From: Ariolimax columbianus
Lineage: Eukaryota > Mollusca > Gastropoda > Stylommatophora > Arionidae
Reading direction: 5' to 3'
DNA: 64,000 bases
NCBI GenBank assembly: GCA_036924085.1
Contig: JAVGWX010000007.1
Coordinates: forward strand, 103,588,138 to 103,652,137
Part shown: in pieces, positions 24,230-37,900 of the stretch
Layout: every line of letters begins with the position of its first letter
Position numbering within the stretch: position 1 is the stretch's first letter
The notes under the pieces: model-generated
Seen by the model: the letters and a program-made list of their open reading frames with translations, nothing else
The model's database searches: none
Told to the model about the DNA's origin: nothing
Translations under genes and position numbers: made by a program

Positions 24230-24705
24230 GGTAGATTATGTTGGGGTTATCACAGATAGATTTAGCGCGGACGGTGTAGATTGTGTGTAGGTAATCATGG
24301 ATAGATTTAGCGCGGACAGTGTAGATTGTCTGTAGGTAATCAAGGATAGATTTAGCGTTGACAGTTTAGATTGTCTGTAGGAAATCAAGGATAGACTTAG
24401 CGTGGACGGTGTAGATTGTCTGTAGGTAATCAAGGATAGATTTAGCGCGGACAGTGTAAATTGTCTGTAGGTAATCAAGGATAGATTTAGCGTGGACAGT
24501 GTAGATTGTCTGTAGGTAATCAAGGATAGATTTAGCGTGGTCGGTGTAGATTGTCTGTAGGTAATCAAGGATAGACTTAGCGTGGACGGTGTAGATTGTC
24601 TGTAGGTAATCAATGATAGATTTAGCGTGGACGGTGTAGATTGTCTGTAGATAATCAAGGATAGATTTAGCGTGGACGGTGTAGATTGTGTGTAGGTAAT
24701 AGATC
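24230..24705. repeat. 45-bp minisatellite, about 10 copies
   Basis: Unit atcaaggatagatttagcgt followed by ggacggtgtagattgtctgtaggta in parts. A diverged single unit recurs at 25,745-25,780 (gatagatttagagtagaccg). Confidence 0.95.
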
Positions 24706-24964
24706 AACCTTTCTACACCTGCTGACCTGAAATAATTCTTCTCGGACCATCAGCCCTAAATAAAAAACCATTATTTAAATAGTATGATGTATGTAAGTTA
24801 AGTTTTAAATCTATTTTAATATTTAAATCATCAGAAACCGAGCAGTAAATAAAAATGCTAATAACAGAAAAGAACGTCTTGACCTTTTGAGCAAGTAATA
24901 TTTCATTCCAGTAAAGGTAGTTAGGGTGTACTCTGCTGCTTCTTTGCTAGACTATCCGATAAGC

Positions 24965-25575
24965 ATGACTCCAGCCTTGTTTCCAAGAGTCAAACGTATC
25001 CACTGACTCCAGCCTTGTTTCCAAGAGTCAAACGTATCCACTGACTCCAGCCTTGTTTCAAAGAGTCAAACGTATCCACTGACTCCAGCCTTGTTTCCAA
25101 GAGTCAAACGTATCCACTGACCCCGGCCTTGTTTCCAAGAGTCAAACGTATCCACTGACTCCAGCCTTGTTTCCAAGAGTCAAACGTATCCACTGACCCC
25201 GGCCTTGTTTCCAAGAGTCAAACGTATCCACTGACTCCAGCCTTGTTTCCAAGAGTCAAACATATCCACTGACTCCAGCCTTGTTTCCAAGAGTCAAACG
25301 TATCCACTGACTCCAGCCTTGTTTCCAAGAGTCAAACGTATCCACTGACTCCAGCTTTGTTTCCAAGAGTCAAACGTATCCACTGACTCCAGCCTTGTTT
25401 CCAAGAGTCAAACGTATCCACTGACTCCAGCTTTGTTTCCAAGAGTCGAGAGGTATCCACTGACTCCAGGCATGCTTCCAAGAGTCGAAGGTATCCACTG
25501 ACTCCAGGCATGCTTCCAAGAGTCAAACGTATCCACTGACCCCGGCCTTGTTTCCAAGAGTCGAAGCGATCCACT
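24965..25575. repeat. 38-bp minisatellite, 16 copies
   Basis: Unit ccactgactccagccttgtt followed by tccaagagtcaaacgtat. Spacing is 38 bases; the last few units diverge (catgcttccaagagtcgaag). Confidence 0.95.
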
Positions 25576-25821
25576 GACATTGATGAAAGTCTTCTCACAC
25601 AAGTAGGTAGTTGAAAATACGACCAACAATTGAATAGACCATTGATCACCTTAATGTGATCCTTGCAGTTAACGGGCTACACGCAATAACTTACTCGAGG
25701 ACCGACAGGAAAGTTCTGCATACCGACGGTTGGGAAACACTAATATCTGATAGATTTAGAGTAGACCGGGTAGATTGTACCACTTTGATTACACTGTGAG
25801 TTTTGTACAACATAGCCATTG
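25576..25821 (-). other. Region downstream of the stop codon (possible 3' UTR)
   Basis: On the minus strand this follows the TAA at 25,822. It includes one isolated diverged unit of the 45-bp repeat. No clear poly(A) signal was seen. Confidence 0.3.
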
Positions 25822-25907
25822 TTAATCAGAGAAGTGTATTTTCTTTGATGACACAGCGGCACCAGTTTGATGGTCTGAGCCCGGCAAGTAGACCAGATCG
25901 TGGTTGT
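25822..25907 (-). CDS. Probable last coding exon of TMEM196-like gene
   Basis: The acceptor attcatcccaacag (AG at 25,909-25,908) is preceded by a branch-point-like ctaat. Read from phase 1 it gives NHDLVYLPGSDHQTG..., a 27-residue polar cytosolic tail, and stops at TAA 25,824-25,822. If exon 4 instead uses its phase-0 donor, the same acceptor opens a different frame of 55 codons ending at TAG 25,742-25,740. Either way the protein ends here. I saw no AATAAA on the minus strand between here and about 24,700, so the 3' end is not located. Confidence 0.5.
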
Positions 25908-28900
25908 CTGTTGGGATGAATATTAGCGTAGGCAGATGCATACTCTTGTTGGTATCAAACAGGACGTCAATCTATTCCCTGTCACATAATTGTATCAAAC
26001 AGGACGTCTATCTTTTCAATGGAACACCTCTGTATCAAATATTATATAAAAACTTTCTCATACTCAGAGACAGAACCTCAAATCTCTCTATATAGAACCT
26101 CACATCTCCCTAGACAGCATCTCACATCTCCCTAGACAAAGCCTACCGTCTCCCTACACAGAACCTCACATCTGCCTAGACAAAGTGTCACATCTCCCTA
26201 GACAGAACCTCCCATCTCTCTAGACAGAACCTCCCATCTCCCTAGACAGAACCTCCCATCTCCCTAGACAGAGCCTCCCATCTCCATAGACAGAACCTCC
26301 CATCTCCCCAGACAGAACATCCCATCTCTCTAGACAGAACTTCCCATTTCCCTAGACAGAACCTCCCATCTCCCTAGACAGAGCCTCCCATCTCCCTGGA
26401 CAGAACCTCCCATCTCCCCAGACAGAGCCTCCCATCTCTCTAGACAGGACCTCCCATCTCCCTAGACAGAACCTCCCATCTCCCCAGAAAGAACCTCCCA
26501 TCTTCCCAGACACCCTCACATACCTTGACATAAAACATTCCATCCCGTTGTTTGCTCATTTCCTCTTTAGCGACCCGAGCAATGCGGCAGCTGAGAACAA
26601 TGGAAGCCAGGCAGACCAGGATCTCAGTCCCAGCTGCAGCCAGGGACGTATAGATGAGCACATCCTATGTAACGGAGAACATCATTAGCGAGTGATGCTT
26701 GAGAAACGTATGTGTTAGAGAAACGTATGTGTTAGAGAAACGTATGTGTTAGAGAAACGTATGTGTTAGAGAAACGCATGTGTTGGACAGAGAAACGTAT
26801 GTGTTGGACAGAGAAACGTGTGACACATAGAGAATTAGTGGGTCAGGCAGAGAGGAATGCTTCTCAGAGAGATATGTGCGTTATTTAAAGATGTGTGGAT
26901 GGGATTAGAGATGCCCGTGTCACAGAGATGCCAATGTCACAGAGATGCCCGTGTCACAGAGATGCCCGTGTCAGAGAGATGCCCCTCTCACAGAGATGCC
27001 CATGTCAGAGAGATGCCCCTCTCACAGAGAAGCCTGTGTCACAGAGATGCCCGTGTCACACAGATGCCCGTGTCAGAGAGATGCCCGTCTCACAGAGATG
27101 CCCATGTCACAGAGATGCCCATGTCAGAGATATGCCCGTGTGACAGAGATGCCCATATCACAGAGATGCCCGAGTCACAGAGATGACCATGTCACAGAGA
27201 TGCCCGTGGCAGAGAGATGCCCGTCTCACAGAGATGCCCGTTTCACAGAGATGACCATGTCACAGAAATGCCTGTGTCAGAGAGATGCCCGTGTCAGAGA
27301 AATGCCAGTGTTAGAAAGATGCCCGTGTCACAGAGATGCCCGTCTCACAGAGATGCCCGTGTCAGAGAGAGGCCCGTGTCAGAGAGATGCCAGTGTCACA
27401 GAGATGCCCGTGTAACAAGGATACCTGAGTCAGAGAGATGCCCGTGTCACAGAGATGCCCATGTAACAAGGATACATGTGTCAGAGAGATGCCCGTGTCA
27501 CAGAGATGCCTGTGTCACAGAGATGCCCGTCTCACAGAGATGCCCGTGTCACAGAGATGCCCGTGCCAGAGAGATCCCGGTGCCAGAGAGATGCCCGTGT
27601 CAGAGAAATGCCTTTGTCAGAGAGATTCCCGTGTCAGAGAGATGCCCGTGTCAGAGAGATGCCCTCAGGGTCTGGCCTATACGTGACTCAGAGAGGTATG
27701 TAGGTCAAAGACCGGCAATGTTTGTAACCACATAAAATGTTCGATTCAACATGTGTGTTTCTGTGTGTATGTGTGTGTCTGTGTGTATGTGTATGTCTGT
27801 GTGTGTGTGTATGAGTGTGTGTATGTGTGTATGAGTGTGTGTGTGTGTGTATGTGTGTGTATGAGTGTGTGTATGTGTGTGTGTATGAGTGTGTGTATGT
27901 GTGTATGTGTGTACGTGTATGTGTGTGTATGTGTGTATGTCTGTGTATGAGTGTGTGAATGTGTGACTGTATGAGTGTGTGTGTATGTGTATGAATAGGT
28001 GTGTAAGTGTGTATGGTTGTGTGTATGCGTGCGTGTCTATGTGGGTGTGTGTATGTGTATGAGTGTGTATGTGTTTGTGTGTGTATGTGTGTATGTGTGT
28101 GTATGAGTGTGTGTGTATGTTTGTGTATGTGTGTGTGAATGTGTGTGTGCATGCGTGTATGTGCGTATGTATGTGTGTATGTGTGTGTATGTGTGTGTGT
28201 GTGTGTATGTGTGGTCTGAACCATCTAGATATCATGTTGTGCATGCGTGCGTGTGTGCGTGCGTGTGTGTGTATGTATGTGTGTGTGTATGTATGTGTGT
28301 GTATGTATGTGTATGTGTGTATGTGTGTGTATGTGTATGTATGTTTGCGTATGTATGTGTGTGTATGTGTTTATGTGTGTATGTGTGTGGTCTGAACCGT
28401 CTAGATATCATGTTGTGCATGCGTGCGTGTGTGTGTGTATGTATGTGTGTATATGTATGTGTATGTGTGTATGTTTGTGTGTGTATGTGTGTGTATATGT
28501 GTGTATCCATGTGTGTATGTGTATGTGTGTGTCTGTGTATGTGTCTGTATGTGTGTGTAAGTGTTTGTATGTGTGTGTATATGTATGTGTATGTGTGTGT
28601 ATGTGTGTGTGTATGTGTATGTGTGTATGTGTGTGGTCTGAACCGTCTAGATATCATGTTGTGCATGCGTGCGTGTGTGTGTGTGTATGTATGTGTGTAT
28701 GTATGTGTATGTGTGTATGTGTGTGTATGTGTATGTATGTTTGCGTGTGTATGTGTGTGTATGTGTGTGTGTATGTGTGTGTATGTGTGTATGTGTTTGT
28801 AGGTGTGTGTATGTGTGTGTGTATGTGTGTGTATGTGTGTGTGTGTGTATGTGTGTATGTATGTGTGTATGTCTGTGTGTATGTGTGTGTATGTATGTGT

Positions 28901-31900
28901 ATGTGTGTATGTATGTGTGTGTGTATGTTTGTGTGTGTATGTGTGTATGTATCTGTGTATGTGTGTATGTGTGTGTATGTGTCTGTATATGTGCGGGTGC
29001 ATGTGTGTGTATGTATGTGTTTATGTGTGTGTGTATTTGTGTGTATGTGTGTGTGTATGTGTGTGTGTATTTGTGTGTATGTGTGAGTGTATTTGTGTGT
29101 ATGTGTGTGTATGTGTGTGTATTTGTGTGTATGTGTGTGTATGTGTGTGTGTATTTGTGTGTATGTGTGTGTATTTGTGTGTATGTGTGTGTATGTGTCT
29201 GTGTATGTGTGTGTGCATGTGTATGTGTATGTGTTTGTGTATGTGTGTGTATTTGTGTGTATTGTGTTGTATATGTGTGTGTTTTTTTGTGTGTATGTGT
29301 GTGTGTATTTGTGTGTATATGTGTGTGTATGTTTGTGTGTATTTGTGTGTATTTGTGTGTGTATATGTGTCGTATGATTAATTGGAGCTCATCTGCTTCA
29401 ATCCTGGTCGATTGGACCAATTTTATTATCACGGGACAGAGAAGTCGTGTTCACAGCTACACGGACAGAGCCGTCGTGTTCACAGCTACTTTGACAGAGC
29501 CGTCGTGTTCACAACTACACGGACAGAGCCGTCGTTTTTACAGCTACACGGGGCGGAGCCGTCGTGTTCACAGCTACACGGACAGATCCGTCGTGTTTAC
29601 AGCTACACGGGACAGAGCCGTCGTGTGTACAGCTACACGAGATAGAGCCGTCGTGTTTACAGCTACAAGGGACAGAGCCGTCGTGTTTACAGCTACACGG
29701 GACAGAGCCGTCGTGTTTACAGCTACACGGGACAGAGCCGTCGTGTGTACAGCTACACGGAATAGAGCCGTCGTGTTTACAGCTACAAGGGACATGGCCG
29801 TCGTGCTTACAGCTACATGGGACAGAGCCATCGTTGTTTACAGCTACACGGGACAGAGCCGTCGTGTTCACAGCTACACGGACAGAGCCGTCGTGTTTAC
29901 AGCTACACGGGACATAGCCGTAGTGTGTACAGCTACACGGTATAGAGCCGTCGTGTTTACAGCTGCAAGGGACAGAGCCGTCGTGTTTACAGCTACACGG
30001 GACAGAGCCGTCGTGTTTACAGCCATATGTGACAGAGCTAAGATTTCTTTGGGACTGTGAAGTTATGAGTTACAGCATAGACTACATAATGTTACCGATT
30101 CAGCAAAGAAAATGCTAAAATGTGCGTTAACCATAAAACAAGATAATTTATTTCCCACTAAACATTGCTACAACAATATCAAACAAAAGAAAAGAACTAC
30201 TAATCGAGATAATGTCATATACTAACACAGAGGATTCAAGCACAGTTGTCGGTGTAACCTCTGGAAGTAATTTACCCAGGTTCCAGGTCTTCTATCGGAA
30301 CTAACACAAAACCTAAACTTATTCGAATCCAATCTTCTTACACATTAGTGGATAGCTAGGTAACTCGGTTGACTTCTGTCTTTCTTCCGGGTCATCTAGG
30401 TTGGGGTGGAAATCTGCGGTCCGGTTTGACTGTCTTAGGCTGTCGAACATATGAACATGGGTTATAAGGAGCTTTCAGGGGACAATCCAGCTACAACTGA
30501 CTCTCAGACTCGAACAAAGAACATGGGTTAGAATGATCTCCCCAAGGACACTCCAGCTACAACATACTTTCAGACCAGTTACCAGTTCTCGGGCATTTGG
30601 AACGTGTCTTTCTGGTGCCCGTGTTACACCTGTACTGAACAACTAGGTTACCTGAGGCTTCTTATGACACTCTTCCCTTTAGGTACCACGTGTCTTTAGG
30701 ATCGCTCCTCCAGCATTACAGAGAATCCCTGTCGTACCAAGTCCAATCTTCTCACTTGCAGTGATCATATCTCACATTGTTTACATTCGCACCTGTGAGC
30801 GAGTGTAAGTGTGTGTATGTCTGTGTGTGGTCTGAACCGTCTAGCTACCATGGTGTTAGTGTGTATGTGTGTTTGTGCGTTTGTGTGTGTGTGTGTATTG
30901 ACACTGACAATAGCGAAAGTTACCCCGTCAAGTCAGCCAGTCACGCAAAGTCATCAGTCATACGTCATCAGTGGCAAGTCATCAGCCGGTCCATAAAGAT
31001 CTTCCATTGACCCTCCCTCACACTGCTATATGCTAGTCTAGTTCTGTGGTCCAGGTCTCCCATTGACACACACACTACTATATGCTAGTCTAGTTCTGTG
31101 GTCCAGATCTCCCATTGACACACACACACACACTACTATATGCTAGTCTAATTCTGTGGTCCAGATCTCCCATTGACACACACACTAATATATGCTAGTC
31201 TAGTTCTGTGGTCCAGATCTCCCATTGACACACACACTACTAAATGCTAGTCTAGTTCTGTGGTCCAGATCTCCCATTGACCCTCACTCACACTACTATA
31301 TGCTAGTCTAGTTCTGTGGTCCAGATCTCCCATTGACACACACACTACTATATGCTAGTCTAGTTCTGTGGTCCAGATCTCCCATTGACACACACACTAA
31401 TATATGCTAGTCTAGTTCTGTGGTCCAGATCTCCCATTGACACACACTACTATATGCTAGTCTAGTTCTGTGGTCCAGATCTCCCATTGACACACACACT
31501 ACTATATGCTAATCTAGTTCTGTGGTCCAGATCTCCCATTGACCCTCACTCACACTACTATATGCTAGTCTAGTTCTGTGGTCCAGATCTCCCATTGACA
31601 CTCACACACACTACTATGTGCAATCCTAGTTCTGTGGTCCAGATCTCCCATTGACACTCACACACACTACTATGTGCTAGCCTAGTTCTGTGGTCCAGAT
31701 CTCCCATTGACACTCACACCCTGCTATAGGCTGATCTGGTGTTGCTGTCAAGATCTGACTGTATGCTCCGCTATGGTTTGTCTAGACTGACATATCACTT
31801 TTTGTGGGAACTCTGTCGTTGATGGCGAAAACTAATCACGTGACCCTACTTGTTGGACCGGGGATCAACCACCTTCCATCTCCATGGTTACCTACCGGTT

Positions 31901-34900
31901 ATACTTATTTCCAAGTCATCAAAGCATTTCAAAACATCACCCACCAGTACCGCCACACACCCCCACTCCCTTTACGACTTCTTTTGACACATGCCTATTA
32001 ACAATACTGGATGGTTCTAGAGTACCTGACCCTTGATGGATCTATGACTTGGACCAATGACTACATCTACCTCTATCTATACCTGACCCTTGATGGATCT
32101 ATGACTTGGACCAATGACTGCAGCTACCTCTATCTATACCTGACCCTTGATGGATCTATGATTTGGACCAATGACTACATCTACCTCTATCTATACCTGA
32201 CCCTTGATGGATCTATGACTTGGACCAATGACTGCATCTACCTCTATCTATACCTGACCATTGATGGATCTCTGACTTGGACCAATGACTGCATCTACCT
32301 CTATCTATACCTGACCCTTGATGGATCTATGACTTGGACCAATGACTGCATCTACCTCTATCTATACCTGACCCTTGATGGATCTATGATTTGGACCAAT
32401 GACTGCATCTACCTCTATCTATACCTGACCCTTGATGGCTATATGACTTGGACCAATGACTGCACCTACAACAATGACGACATCTACCTCTGATTAACCC
32501 CAACAGTAACAACTGTCGATCTTTCTACCATGTGAGAAATCATGGGGAACTAGTTGGGTCTGGTTCTGTTTTCCACACCATCTCTCTGGGCAATCAGAAA
32601 TTCAAACTAACTGGGTAGGTGAACCTGATTATCTCCAAGTGCAACTAAAGGTATACTTTCTTAGAAAAGGAACTCTCCAAAGGTAGGCCCAACTCCGAAT
32701 TCTAACAGCAATATTTCCAATAATAATTTTAGTTAGAATTCAATTCACAGCAAGCATCTATTTCTGTCTATGCCGCGCAGTTAACTTTCACTTGGTCTAC
32801 TGATCTCAGACAATGAAAGTTCAGCTTTTCTAACTAACCCTGCTTTGACCAGACCGATCATGAGATGGACTTTAATAAAAACATCTATTTACAGTCATAC
32901 TTTGTCTAAACTGTGGGCCAGTCGTGGTTTCTCAGGCATCTCTCTGCTTCCCTCCTGCCTGGTTTAGGGTGACCTTAATCACGGAGCTCTCAATGACCTT
33001 CGTCAATACGGACTAGCTACATTTGTAACGTCCTCTGACCGCCAACACGGACTAGCTACATTTGTAACTGACTCTGACCCTCAACACGGACTAGCTACAT
33101 TTGTAACAGGCTCTTAATGTATGTGTTCATGAGGTAGGTGTTAGAGGAAGCCCCTTCTATCCGAGCCCCTTCTATCCGAGTCCCTTCTATCCGAGCCCCT
33201 TCTATCCGAGCCCCTTCTATCCGAGCCCCTTCTATCCGAGCCCCTTCTATCCGAGTCCCTTTTATTCGAGCTCCTTCTATCTGATCCCCTTCTATCTGAT
33301 CCCATTTTATCTGATCCCCTTCTATCCGAGCCCCTTCTATCCGAGCCCCTTCTATCCAAGCCCCTCCTATCCGAGCCCATTTCTATCTGAACTCCTTCTA
33401 TCCGAGCCCCTTCTATCCGAGCCCCTTCTATCTGAATTCTTTCTATCCGAGCCCCTTCTATCCCAGCCCCTATCCAAGCCCCTTCAATCCGAGTCCCTTC
33501 TATCCGAGCCCCTTCTATCTGAACTCCTTCTATCCGAGCCCCTTCTATCCGAGCCCCTTCTATCCGAGCCCCTTCTATCTGATCCCCTTCTATCCGAGCC
33601 CCTTCTATCCGTTCCTTCTATCCGAGCCCCTTCTATCTGAGCCCTCTTGGAGGCTATGACTGTATACCTCCATCTTAACCCCCTATTTACCCCAGGCTTA
33701 TGACCACATGGGACAGCAGGCTCATGGGACCGTTTTGACTACTGGCTCATGGGACAGCTGGCTCATGGGACTACGTTAGCGCTGTCCCTCCCATACGTGC
33801 GTATTTCTGTGTGCGGTTGTTTGAGAAGAGACACCATTTTTTGAGAAAAGTGGGAAGAGCAGTGATACGGAGAAAGAAAAGGGAGAAGAGAGGCAGTGGA
33901 TATTGAAAAAATAAGAAATTGAGGCCCAGAATATAGAAAAAGAGAGAAAGAAGAGATAGAGGGAAGTATGAGAGAGACAGAACGAGAGTAACACGATAAA
34001 CGACTTCTACATCAAACACAAAGACAACACGAGAGAGGGACGACAACCGAACATTAGCATTGGTAGTATCTCAGCCAGAGTAGATTAAAGGACAACAGAG
34101 CAGATGTTCGGTATCTGGTTCTGGCACACAGACTTTGTCTGAGACGAGATGTTACAACAGACATCGTAATGGACAGTGGCACTCTAAGTTACATGCTCCA
34201 ACTGTGGTCCACTACTGGAGACATCCATCAGGCAACTTACTTTCTTCTCTTTCTGGAACGTGTGTCCGTCAGTGGTGTGGTTGACCAGGCCAACCCGCAG
34301 CAGTTGGATGCTAACAACAGCCACGACCATCGAAACCACAGAGAAGGCGGTGAAACACATGATCTGTGAAGCAATAGACGGGCCCTTACAGACAAATATT
34401 GTAGTTTGCTCTCTTTACTTACATGCTTGTAGGGAATGGATGGGTACTTGTAGGGAATGGATGGGTACTTGTTGGGAATGGATGGGTACTTGTTGGGAAT
34501 GGATGGGTTATTGTTGGGAGTAAGTTGTACTTGTTGGGAATGGATGGGTACTTGTTGGGAATGGTTGGGTACTTGTTTGGAATGGATGGGTACTTGTTGG
34601 GAATGGATGGGTACTTGTTGGGAATGGATGGGTACTTGTTGGGAATGTATGGGTACTTGTTGGGAATGGATGGGTACTTGTTGGGAATGGTTGGGTACTT
34701 GTTGGGAATGGATGGGTACTTGTTGGGAATGGATGGGTACTTGTTGGGAATGGATGGGTACTTGTTGGGAATGGTTGGGTACTTGTTGGAAATAGATGGG
34801 CTCTTGTTGGTAGTTGGTGGTACTTGTTGGGAATGGATGGGTACTTGTTGGAAATGGATGGGTTATTGTAGGGAGTAGGTGGTACTTGTTGGGAATGGAT

Positions 34901-37900
34901 GGGTACTTGTTGGGAATGGTTGGGTTATTGTTAGGAGTAAGTTGTACTTGTTGGGAATGGATGGGTACTTGTTGGAAATGGATGGGTTATTGTTGGTAGT
35001 TGGTGGTACTTGTTGGGAATGGATAAGTACTTGTTGGAAATGGATGGGTTATTGTTGGTAGTTGGTGGTACTTGTTGGGAATGGATGGGTACTTGTTGGG
35101 AATGGTTGGATACTTGTTGGGAATGGATGTGTACTTGTTGGAAATGGTTAGGTACTTGTTGGGAATGGATGGGTACTTGTTGGGAATGGTTGGGTACTTG
35201 TTGGGAATGGTTGGGTACTTGTTGGGAATGGATGGGTACTTGTTGGGAATGGTTGGGTACTTGTTGAGAATGGATGGGTACTTGTTGGGAATGGTTGGGT
35301 ACTTGTTGGGAATGGATGGGTACTTGTTGGGAATGGATGGGTACTTGTTGGGAATGGATGGGTACTTGTTGGGAATGGTTGGGTACTTGTTAGAAATAGA
35401 TGGGCTCATGTTGGTAGTTGGTGGTACTTGTTGGGAATGGATGGGTACTTGTTGGAAATGGATGGGTTATTGTAGGGAGTTGGTGGTACTTGTTGGGAAT
35501 GGTTGGGTACTTGTTGGGAATGGTTGGATACTTGTTGGGAATGGATGTGTACTTGTTGGGAATGGTTGGGTACTTGTTGGGAATGGATGGGTACTTGTTG
35601 GGAATGGTTGGGTACTTGTTGGGAATGGTTGGGTACTTGTTGGGAATAAATGGGTACTTGTTGGGAATGGTTGGGTACTTGTTGGGAATGGATGGGTACT
35701 TGTTGGGAATGGATGGGTACTTGTTGGGAATGGATGGGTACTTGTTGGGAATGGATGGGTACTTGTTGGGAATGGTTGGGTACTTGTTGAAAATAGATGG
35801 GCTCTTGTTGGTAGTTGGTGGTACTTGTTGGGAATGGATGGGTACTTGTTGGAAATGGATGGGTTATTGTAGGGAGTAGGTGGTACTTGTTGGGAATGGA
35901 TGGGTACTTGTTGGGAATGGTTGGGTTATTGTTAGGAGTAAGTTGTACTTGTTGGGAATGGATGGGTACTTGTTGGAAATGGATGGGTTATTGTTGGTAG
36001 TTGGTGGTACTTGTTGGGAATGGATAAGTACTTGTTGGAAATGGATGGGTTATTGTTGGTAGTTGGTGGTACTTGTTGGGAATGGATGGGTACTTGTTGG
36101 GAATGGTTGGATACTTGTTGGGAATGGATGTGTACTTGTTGGAAATGGTTAGGTACTTGTTGGGAATGGATGGGTACTTGTTGGGAATGTTTGGGTACTT
36201 GTTGGGAATGGTTGGGTACTTGTTGGGAATGGATGGGTACTTGTTGGGAATGGTTGGGTACTTGTTGGGAATGGATGGGTACTTGTTGGGAATGGTTGGG
36301 TACTTGTTGGGAATGGATGGGTACTTGTTGGGAATGGATGGGTACTTGTTGGGAATGGATGGGTACTTGTTGGGAATGGTTGGGTACTTGTTAGAAATAG
36401 ATGGGCTCATGTTTGTAGTTGGTGGTACTTGTTGGGAATGGATGGGTACTTGTTGGAAATGGATGGGTTATTGTAGGGAGTTGGTGGTACTTGTTGGGAA
36501 TGGTTGGGTACTTGTTGGGAATGGTTGGATACTTGTTGGGAATGGATGTGTACTTGTTGGGAATGGTTGGGTACTTGTTGGGAATGGATGGGTACTTGTT
36601 GGGAATGGTTGGGTACTTGTTGGGAATGGTTGGGTACTTGTTGGGAATGGATGGGTACTTGTTGGGAATGGTTGGGTACTTGTTGGGAATGGATGGGTAC
36701 TTGTTGGGAATGGATGGGTACTTGTTGGGAATGGATGGGTACTTGTTGGGAATGGATGGGTACTTGTTGGGAATGGATGGGTACTTGTTGGGAATGGATG
36801 GGTACTTGTTGGGAATGGTTGGGTACTTGTTGGAAATAGATGGGCTCTTGTTGGTAGTTGGTGGTACTTGTTGGGAATGGATGGGTACTTGTTGGAAATG
36901 GATGGGTTATTGTAGGGAGTAGGTGGTACTTGTTGGGAATGGATGGGTACTTGTTGGGAATGGTTGGGTTATTGTTAGGAGTAAGTTGTACTTGTTGGGA
37001 ATGGATGGGTACTTGTTGGAAATGGTAGGGTTATTGTTGGTAGTTGGTGGTACTTGTTGGGAATGGATAAGTACTTGTTGGAAATGGATCGGTTATTTAT
37101 GGTAGTTGGTGGTACTTGTTGGGAATGGATGGGTACTTGTTGGGAATGGTTGGATACTTGTTGGGAATGGATGTGTACTTGTTGGAAATGGTTAGGTACT
37201 TGTTGGGAATGGATGGGTACTTGTCGGGAATGGTTGGGTACTTGTTGGGAATGGTTGGGTACTTGTTGGGAATGGATGGGTACTTGTTGGGAATGGTTGG
37301 GTACTTGTTGGGAATGGATGGGTACTTGTTGGGAATGGTTGGGTACTTGTTGGGAATGGATGGGTACTTGTTGGGAATGGATGGGTACTTGTTGGGAATG
37401 GATGGGTACTTGTTGGGAATGGTTGGGTACTTGTTAGAAATAGATGGGCTCTTGTTGGTAGTTGGTGGTACTTGTTGGGAATGGATGGGTACTTGTTGGA
37501 AATGGATGGGTTATTGTAGGGAGTTGGTGGTACTTGTTGGGAATGGTTGGGTACTTGTTGGGAATGGTTGGATACTTGTTGGGAATGGATGTGTACTTGT
37601 TGGGAATGGTTGGGTACTTGTTGGGAATGGATGGGTACTTGTTGGGAATGGTTGGGTACTTGTTGGGAATGGTTGGGTACTTGTTGGGAATGGATAGGTA
37701 CTTGTTGGGAATGGTTGGGTACTTGTTGGGAATGGATGGGTACTTGTTGGGAATGGATGGGTACTTGTTGGGAATGGATGGGTACTTGTTGGGAATGGTT
37801 GGGTACTTGTTAGAAAAAGATGGGCTCTTGTTGGTAGTTGGTGGTACTTGTTGGGAATGGATGGGTACTTGTTGTAAATGGATGGGTTATTGTAGGGAGT

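Noticed and set aside
27688..29432. Cysteine/valine-rich and histidine/threonine-rich frames
   Set aside because: They are translations of TG/CA microsatellite sequence, open on both strands.
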